Shown: positions 5,830 to 10,438 of the stretch, in pieces
How the letters are laid out: each line of letters begins with the position of its first letter
Numbering within the stretch: the stretch's first letter is position 1
NCBI GenBank assembly: GCA_003229495.1
Contig: QIEB01000407.1
Location: 1 to 10,438, forward strand
DNA length: 10,438 nt
From: Flammeovirgaceae bacterium
GTDB taxonomy: Bacteria > Bacteroidota > Bacteroidia > Cytophagales > Cyclobacteriaceae
Reading direction: 5' to 3'
The notes under the pieces: model-generated
Told to the model about the DNA's origin: nothing
What the model saw: the letters and a program-made list of their open reading frames with translations, nothing else
The model's database searches: none
Made by a program: the position numbers and the translations under genes

Positions 5830-6698
5830 CTAACCGCACCAACTTTTACCTCCGCATTGATTTTCCTCACCAGGCCTTGCAGCACTTTGCCGGGACCGGT
5901 TTCAATAAAATCCGTGCCCCCTTGGTCAATCATCTGCCGAATGCTATGTGTCCAACGCACTGGTGCGGTTAATTGGGCAATCAAGTTTGCCTTGATCGCT
6001 GCTATCTCAGTATGGGACTGGGCATCTACGTTTTGGATAATAGGGCAATTGGGAGTCTTAAAATCTACAGCATTGATGGCCTTTTCCAATTCCTCTCTGG
6101 CAGGCTCCATTAATGGCGAATGAAAAGCTCCTCCCACTGGCAATATAATCGCACGTCTGGCCCCGGCATCAATCAACTTCTGACAAGCCGCTTCCACTCC
6201 TGAAAACGTACCGGAGATCACCAATTGCCCGGGGCAGTTATAGTTTGCTGGAACTACAATATCGTCAATTGAATGACAAATCTCTTCTACAATGGGTCCT
6301 TCAAGACCCAAAACCGCTGCCATGGTCCCAGGTTGCAACTCGCAAGCCTTCTGCATGGCGACTGCCCGCTGGGCTACCAAAGAAAGCCCATCTTCAAAAC
6401 TCAGGGTACCATTGGCCACCAACGCTGAAAACTCACCCAAACTATGACCAGCAACCATAGTTGGTTTGAAATTGGGATTAGTAAGTGCCAATACAGTTGA
6501 ATGCAAGAAAATTGCCGGCTGAGTCACTTTGGTTTTAGTCAATTCCTCCTTTGACCCATGAAACATTATTTCTGTCAATGAAAACCCCAGCAGTTGATTG
6601 GCTTTTTCAAAAAGATGGTTGGCTTGTTCAAGATTGGAAAGATCTTGCCCCATGCCTGGGTATTGGGAACCCTGTCCGGGAAAAATGTAAGCTTTCAT
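5811..6698 (-). CDS. fabD: malonyl-CoA:ACP transacylase (FabD)
   Basis: Moves the malonyl group from malonyl-CoA to acyl carrier protein, feeding chain elongation in fatty-acid synthesis; cytoplasmic. The protein has 295 residues, against 309 in E. coli. The N-terminus is MKAYIFPGQGSQYPGMG, with Q9 forming the oxyanion hole. The nucleophile is S86 in GHSLGEFSAL, the malonate-binding Arg is R111 (VAQRAVAMQ), and the catalytic His is H193 in GGAFHSPLM. The frame extends 4 codons further to a TTG at 6710, but ATG 6698 gives the standard family start and was preferred. The last codons and the TGA stop lie within the CCTTCARt octamer array. A well-spaced promoter candidate sits in the 72-bp gap to the DCC-family gene upstream, so fabD may be transcribed both from that promoter and by read-through. 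Convergent with folK. Confidence 0.96.
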   Translation of the reverse strand: MKAYIFPGQGSQYPGMGQDLSNLEQANHLFEKANQLLGFSLTEIMFHGSKEELTKTKVTQPAIFLHSTVLALTNPNFKPTMVAGHSLGEFSALVANGTLSFEDGLSLVAQRAVAMQKACELQPGTMAAVLGLEGPIVEEICHSIDDIVVPANYNCPGQLVISGTFSGVEAACQKLIDAGARRAIILPVGGAFHSPLMEPAREELEKAINAVDFKTPNCPIIQNVDAQSHTEIAAIKANLIAQLTAPVRWTHSIRQMIDQGGTDFIETGPGKVLQGLVRKINAEVKVGAVSQGLKD

Positions 6699-6720
6699 TG
6701 GATTAATCAATAGTTTGGCG

Positions 6721-6752
6721 CGAAACTAACGGAAATGTAGGATTATGTCAAA
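6721..6752 (-). promoter_or_regulatory. candidate fabD promoter (-33 TTTG, -7 TAGTTTCG)
   Basis: On the minus strand TTTG (6752-6749) is followed after 20 nt by TAGTTTCG (6728-6721), one mismatch from TAnnTTTG. The spacing is that of the Bacteroidota consensus TTTG-N19-21-TAnnTTTG. The -7 box ends 22 nt before the fabD ATG. This is the best-spaced promoter candidate in the window. Confidence 0.5.
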
Positions 6753-6770
6753 TGATAAAAGTAATCTTAT

Positions 6771-7190
6771 CTAAACAAGGGAAAACCCACTTTCTTCCTC
6801 CAAAAATCGCGCCCTCTCTTTGGTACTGGGAATCCGGCAAGTATCCCGCCTACCAAACCAGCTGTATCTGTGTTTTGATACCAGATTGTACAGGCCATCA
6901 CGAACAAACCGGGGTACCAGTTTTAACACATAAAATAAAGGCCAGGGTGCTGCTAGTTGCCGTAAAATTTCCAGAATGGCATTGCTTCGATAAAAGATCT
7001 TGCCGTTTTTAATCAAGATTATAGTTCTCATATTTTGCAAATCCAAACCTTTATTTTTCATCAGATCTTTGGCGACCTCTGATTGCAGTGAAGCAAACCG
7101 GAAATTTTCCTTACCATCATGTCTTAGGATGAAATCCACAGACCTATTACACAAATTACAAACGCCGTCAAAAAATATGATAGGGCCCAT
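6771..7190 (-). CDS. DCC-family (DUF393) thiol-disulfide oxidoreductase-like protein
   Basis: A 139-residue protein of PF04134, named for the conserved Asp-Cys-Cys at its N-terminus. IIFFDGVCNLCN (4-15) gives D8, C11 and C14 (DGxCxxC). The second family signature is at the C-terminal side, HRYSWFGRRDTCRIPS (107-122), with C118. The family is predicted to have a thioredoxin-like fold and often annotated as thiol-disulfide oxidoreductase, but its substrates are not known. No signal peptide is seen, so it is likely cytoplasmic. The hydrophobic stretch around PWPLFYVLKLVP (82-93) is probably a buried helix. The ATG is 6 nt after the stop codon of the T9SS type B gene, and a GGAG overlapping that stop is placed to act as its ribosome-binding site, so the two are probably co-transcribed and translationally coupled. 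fabD follows downstream. Confidence 0.88.
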   Translation of the reverse strand: MGPIIFFDGVCNLCNRSVDFILRHDGKENFRFASLQSEVAKDLMKNKGLDLQNMRTIILIKNGKIFYRSNAILEILRQLAAPWPLFYVLKLVPRFVRDGLYNLVSKHRYSWFGRRDTCRIPSTKERARFLEEESGFSLV

Positions 7191-7196
7191 GACCGT

Positions 7197-10115
7197 TTAC
7201 TCCGTGGCTTGACGCAGTAGGTGTACCCAGCCTTTTATCTGGGTATTTGCTTTTCCGGGGTCCAGTACATTATAAGTAATGTCCGCCACATAGTAGTAAA
7301 TACCACCTGGCAAAGGATTCCCATTCTTATCATTCCCGTCCCAACTGAAGAGGATATTTCCTTCATTTTCCGGGTCGTTGGAGCTGAAGCTGAAGACCTC
7401 TTTGCCCCATCTGTTTACAATTATTATATTAAGCACCGCCACAAAACGTGGACACTTGCTAAAATCCACCTCGCTACTACCGGGAAAGTCAAAATAAGCC
7501 TGGAATACATCATTAATATTGTCACCGTTGTCAGGTGTAAATACATTGGGCAGGTAATAATTGGGACAATTGTCTATACACAACACTTCCGTCAGCTCAC
7601 TTTCATTACCTGACCGGTCAAGCGCTGAAACCTGGTAACATCCGGCAAACGAGGGTAAATTCTCGTGTATAAAGAAAGTATCCGGCACATTGGCTATAAG
7701 ATTGAAAGATCCTTCCGTCCCGGAATCTGAGAAATATATATTAAAGCTCCTGATGTCATCATCACAGGAAGCATCAGGATCCCGCCTCCAGCTAATGGTA
7801 TTGCTGAAATCATCGAATGAGCAGGGTTTGTCAGCCATGAATTGCTCACAATCCCTTACCTCCAATGAAAGTATTGGTGTACAAGGCGGAATCTCATCAC
7901 CAGGCTGGGCACAGATTATCTGGCTCTTGTTAATTAGTGGCTCTGTAATAAGTGGGTTATCATAACTTCCAAAAGTCTCTACGTAGTAGCAGTACTCCAG
8001 GTCTTGGGACAACGGCGGCCCTACTATACTGCCGTCGTCCAGGAACATCTGTCCGCCGGTGGTCACATTCACCGAAGTGATCAACACCAGTGAATCCGGA
8101 AAGGCATTCAATACGTTGTTTCGATAAATGTTATGATTAGGAAAGCTTTGTGTACTAATTGACCAAGGTACCTGAGCCTCCCAAGTCAGTTGAATGGATT
8201 GATTTAAAGACACCGCATCCAGGCGTACAGACGAGGCGCTGGAAGAACTGTCTATCAGAACTCCGTTGCTATCGAACAGTTTTACCCGGTAATTATACAC
8301 TTGGTCCATAGTATTTAGACCGGTATCAAAAAAAGTAGTATCGGTAAGCCCGGTACCCAGCACTACCCTTCCGGCATTTCCTGAAAAACCCAGGGCTCTG
8401 GACAAGTCATAAGTGTATGGGGGAGGAAATGTACCAGCATCCACATTGATGGGTTGAATCCATCGCACAAATATTTCACCATCAGTATTGCTTGTTTCTG
8501 TGATATCAACATTGGTCAGTACCGAACCACTTAATTCAATTGTCTGACAAATCTCATTTGAAGCATAACTAGTTCCCCCTCCAGGGGCTGGGAATACCGC
8601 AACCAGCCGGTAGCAATAAGTAGACCCAGGATTTAAACCACTACCGTTATCATCGTCCAGAAACGAAGTCTCTCCCACCCCGGTGGTTCCCACCAGTTCA
8701 TAACCAGATCCTTCCGGAATACCTATATTACATCCTTCCGGGGTAAAATCGAAGCTCCCAATCCTGCGCCAGACCTGGATCTCAACATCCGGGTTATTGG
8801 TGCACTGGCTCTGATAATCGTCCCAGGTTAGCAGCACTGAAGTGCTGGACCCCACATCGAGGTTAGTTAATACCGGGGCGGGGGCCACTACGGTAACATT
8901 CCAGGTCTTTATATCCACTAATGTCAGATGGAACTGATTAACCGTGGAACTATCGGTAACTTTAAACTGAATTTGATAAGGTCTTTCCCGTACATGGCTA
9001 CAATTGGTCTCCCACTGAAATTCCAGTAAGCCCGGTTGGGGCTGGAATATAGGAGGAAATACCCCTGGAGGGGAACTGTAGGTGGCAAACTCCAATGGAA
9101 CGTCTTGATAGACCCCTCCGAAACTTTCCAATAGTACAAAATCATTGTCCTGATCATTGCCCTGAATGAGCTCCACTAAAGTAGTTCCTGCTTCAATACA
9201 GGTGTCGGCCGGGATTATCACTTCAGGCCTTTCATTATCTGTGCCCTCTACGATGATCTGCATATCGCGGGTCACAAACCCGATCAATCGAAATACTCCG
9301 TTGATCTTACGCCATTCTTCTATGTAAAAGGCCACATTATATTCCGAGAAATCACCCAGAGAATTTTGCAGCAGGTTTCCCGGGGCATCCCATACCAAGT
9401 CCCCGGCAACGGGGTCCAGAAATAATTCTGCCGGTCCTGTCATGCCTTCATTTCCAAAGCTCCAGTTAAAAGGATCTATGTAGAAATCAGGATCGTTCAG
9501 GTCTTCATAATTTGGCACCACCTGCCCCTTATCTTGTAGGGGTATTACAAAGCGATAGGACAAACTGTCTCCATCTGCATCAAAAGCGCCGGGATTGTGA
9601 ATAAATTTTATGCCCACTCCGGCGCGGTCGATTGGCGGTACCAGCAATACCGGAGAACTGTTTAGACCAATAAAGGGGTCGATCAGTATTTGAGATTCAA
9701 TATAAAAAGGGGTCTGTACAGAGTTTCCTTTATTTATATTGACAATTTCGTCATTGCGGTTGGGCTCGCGATAACTGATCACATAAACGCCTGGTGAATT
9801 ATATGTATGAGTAATTTTAACTATGTACTGCTCTATCTCATTGTTTTTACCAAGGAATATTCCGTCAACGAAAGAGTCTGCTTCCAGATCAATCTGCACC
9901 GTTCGACCGTCTCCAAAATCAATAATACCATCGCCAAATCTTACCGGTGATCCCGTATCAGTAAAACCTGTCAGGGTGAATTGGTATGTCAGAGATACGT
10001 TTGACACCCGTCGGGAGGTGATTTCGGCTGCCCTGATATGCGTGGCCAGAGCGTACTCCCAGGTGGCTAAAAGTATCAAAGGCAACAGCAGAAGAATTTT
10101 GGAAAAAATCTTCAT
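7197..10115 (-). CDS. exported multidomain protein with T9SS type B (gliding-motility-associated) C-terminal domain
   Basis: A 972-residue secreted protein. The signal peptide (MKIFSK, then a Leu-rich core, probable cleavage after ALA, residue 24) leads to THIRAAEI, a start often seen in this group of proteins. Residues about 37-117 look like a PKD-type beta-domain (IDFGDG at 65-70, HTYNSPGVYVISY at 103-115). Residues 152-290 resemble a cadherin/Ig-like domain (FDADGDSLSYRF, 178-189). Residues 294-410 form another beta-domain. Three or four fibronectin III-like modules follow (about 412-528, 530-632, 634-738, 740-848; e.g. STYCYRLVAVF and VYNYRVKLF). The C-terminal domain (849-972) matches TIGR04131/CHU_C: YYLPNVFTPDNGDNINDVF, NRWGKEVFSF, FSWDGNDKNGNPLPGGIYYY. 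This domain directs export by the T9SS and surface display or release; the ligand and role are unknown and the name does not prove gliding. It is Cys-rich (about 16). It probably heads an operon with the DCC-family gene. Confidence 0.93.
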   Translation of the reverse strand: MKIFSKILLLLPLILLATWEYALATHIRAAEITSRRVSNVSLTYQFTLTGFTDTGSPVRFGDGIIDFGDGRTVQIDLEADSFVDGIFLGKNNEIEQYIVKITHTYNSPGVYVISYREPNRNDEIVNINKGNSVQTPFYIESQILIDPFIGLNSSPVLLVPPIDRAGVGIKFIHNPGAFDADGDSLSYRFVIPLQDKGQVVPNYEDLNDPDFYIDPFNWSFGNEGMTGPAELFLDPVAGDLVWDAPGNLLQNSLGDFSEYNVAFYIEEWRKINGVFRLIGFVTRDMQIIVEGTDNERPEVIIPADTCIEAGTTLVELIQGNDQDNDFVLLESFGGVYQDVPLEFATYSSPPGVFPPIFQPQPGLLEFQWETNCSHVRERPYQIQFKVTDSSTVNQFHLTLVDIKTWNVTVVAPAPVLTNLDVGSSTSVLLTWDDYQSQCTNNPDVEIQVWRRIGSFDFTPEGCNIGIPEGSGYELVGTTGVGETSFLDDDNGSGLNPGSTYCYRLVAVFPAPGGGTSYASNEICQTIELSGSVLTNVDITETSNTDGEIFVRWIQPINVDAGTFPPPYTYDLSRALGFSGNAGRVVLGTGLTDTTFFDTGLNTMDQVYNYRVKLFDSNGVLIDSSSSASSVRLDAVSLNQSIQLTWEAQVPWSISTQSFPNHNIYRNNVLNAFPDSLVLITSVNVTTGGQMFLDDGSIVGPPLSQDLEYCYYVETFGSYDNPLITEPLINKSQIICAQPGDEIPPCTPILSLEVRDCEQFMADKPCSFDDFSNTISWRRDPDASCDDDIRSFNIYFSDSGTEGSFNLIANVPDTFFIHENLPSFAGCYQVSALDRSGNESELTEVLCIDNCPNYYLPNVFTPDNGDNINDVFQAYFDFPGSSEVDFSKCPRFVAVLNIIIVNRWGKEVFSFSSNDPENEGNILFSWDGNDKNGNPLPGGIYYYVADITYNVLDPGKANTQIKGWVHLLRQATE
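7200..7203 (-). promoter_or_regulatory. ribosome-binding site (GGAG) for the DCC-family gene
   Basis: GGAG on the minus strand lies 9 nt before ATG 7190 and overlaps the last sense codon and stop of the upstream gene. It stands out because other genes here lack a visible Shine-Dalgarno. It supports the ATG choice and suggests that ribosomes finishing the upstream gene can re-initiate. Confidence 0.5.
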
Positions 10116-10150
10116 TAAACGTTCGGATTTTTATGATAAGAGCAAATTGC

Positions 10151-10158
10151 CAAAAATA
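10151..10158 (-). promoter_or_regulatory. candidate -7 box for the T9SS type B gene
   Basis: TATTTTTG on the minus strand, an exact TAnnTTTG match, 35 nt before ATG 10115. A TTG lies 24 nt upstream of the box, a little beyond the usual -33 spacing. It is the same octamer as at bioB and folK. The rest of the 175-bp gap (10116-10290) shows no convincing terminator for the gene to its right, only a small TTGAA/TTCAA palindrome around 10267-10277. Confidence 0.4.
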
Positions 10159-10290
10159 GTTCTCTAGAATACCGGTTATTCACAACTCTCAAATTTTGAA
10201 GGAACTAAAATTACTGAATTATCTGCTATTTTTTAAGAATCTCTTTTGGGTCCAATAGTCAGTACCTTGAATTTCAATGAATAGCACTAA

Positions 10291-10438
10291 CTATCTTTTA
10301 ATAAATTTACCCCTGTAGATGCCCTGAAGCGAGCTTAATTCTACAAAATAGAGCCCAGAAAGTAAATTTTCAATATTCAATTCTGTTACTTTAGAAGACG
10401 TTAAATTCACTAAAACCGTTTGTTGGCCAAGAGCATTG
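10291..10438 (-). CDS. 3' end of an exported protein with T9SS type A C-terminal sorting tail (5' part outside window)
   Basis: The frame is open from the right edge to TAG 10291-10293 and gives 48 codons, beginning NALGQQTVLVNLTSSKVTEL and ending LSGLYFVELSSLQGIYRGKFIKR. Both the pattern and the position at the extreme C-terminus match the Por_Secre_tail domain (TIGR04183): a beta-strand pair, the SGLYFVEL block, then G-x-Y-R-GKFIKR with a basic end. Such tails are recognised by the T9SS, cleaved by PorU-type sortase and replaced by a lipopolysaccharide anchor or released. Nothing can be said about the body of the protein. It lies upstream of the type B gene on the same strand, 175 bp apart. 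Confidence 0.82.
   Translation of the reverse strand, partial: NALGQQTVLVNLTSSKVTELNIENLLSGLYFVELSSLQGIYRGKFIKR

Noticed and set aside
6699..6710. TTG start for fabD adding four residues
   Set aside because: ATG 6698 gives the standard MKAY-FPGQGSQ start; the TTG adds residues with no family support.
7221..7965. Plus-strand open frames of 130 and 91 codons
   Set aside because: They are antisense to the type B T9SS gene, whose reading frame is intact and has clear domain motifs.

Overview
The window looks like a chromosomal segment from a member of the Bacteroidota, possibly of the order Cytophagales. The evidence is two type IX secretion (T9SS) cargo C-termini of different classes, an OMP_b-brl_2-type outer-membrane beta-barrel protein, several TAnnTTTG (-7) promoter-like boxes with little Shine-Dalgarno signal, and the family style of BioB, SppA and FabD. 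The phylum is well supported; the order is a guess from protein style.

Layout, left to right. (1) The minus strand carries bioF, which runs off the left edge, and it is divergent from a plus-strand outer-membrane beta-barrel gene (1151-1747). (2) The gap between the barrel gene and the convergent minus-strand bioB (2189-3157) holds a compact cassette of about 444 bp. It is a frameshifted four-helix-bundle gene (23S rRNA intervening-sequence/IVP family, 1769-2121) flanked by inverted arrays of the heptamer TTTTTAG. (3) sppA (3282-5039, minus) lies upstream of bioB. It is divergent from folK (5128-5628, plus) across 88 bp. (4) The folK/fabD convergent gap (5629-5810) is filled with short-period repeats: a G-rich unit and an AACANNTG octamer array, each present twice in the same order, then a CCTTCARt octamer array. 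(5) A minus-strand group follows, in order of transcription: a 972-residue T9SS type B exported protein (7197-10115), a DCC-family (DUF393) thiol-disulfide protein 6 nt downstream (6771-7190), then fabD (5811-6698), which may have its own promoter. (6) At the right edge is the 3' end of another exported protein, with a T9SS type A sorting tail (10291-10438, minus).

Functionally the core genes serve cofactor and lipid synthesis: biotin (bioF, bioB), folate (folK) and malonyl-ACP supply for fatty acids (fabD). Biotin is the cofactor of acetyl-CoA carboxylase, which makes the malonyl-CoA that FabD uses, so bioF, bioB and fabD are metabolically linked even though they are not one operon. The other genes concern the envelope: a beta-barrel, a membrane-anchored protease and two T9SS cargos.

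The most unusual signal is in the two convergent gaps. Both are packed with 7- or 8-bp tandem repeats that contain a stop codon in the repeat unit. The actual stop codons of bioB, the IVP-family gene, folK and fabD all lie inside such repeats. No tRNA, rRNA, CRISPR array, transposase or phage gene was seen.
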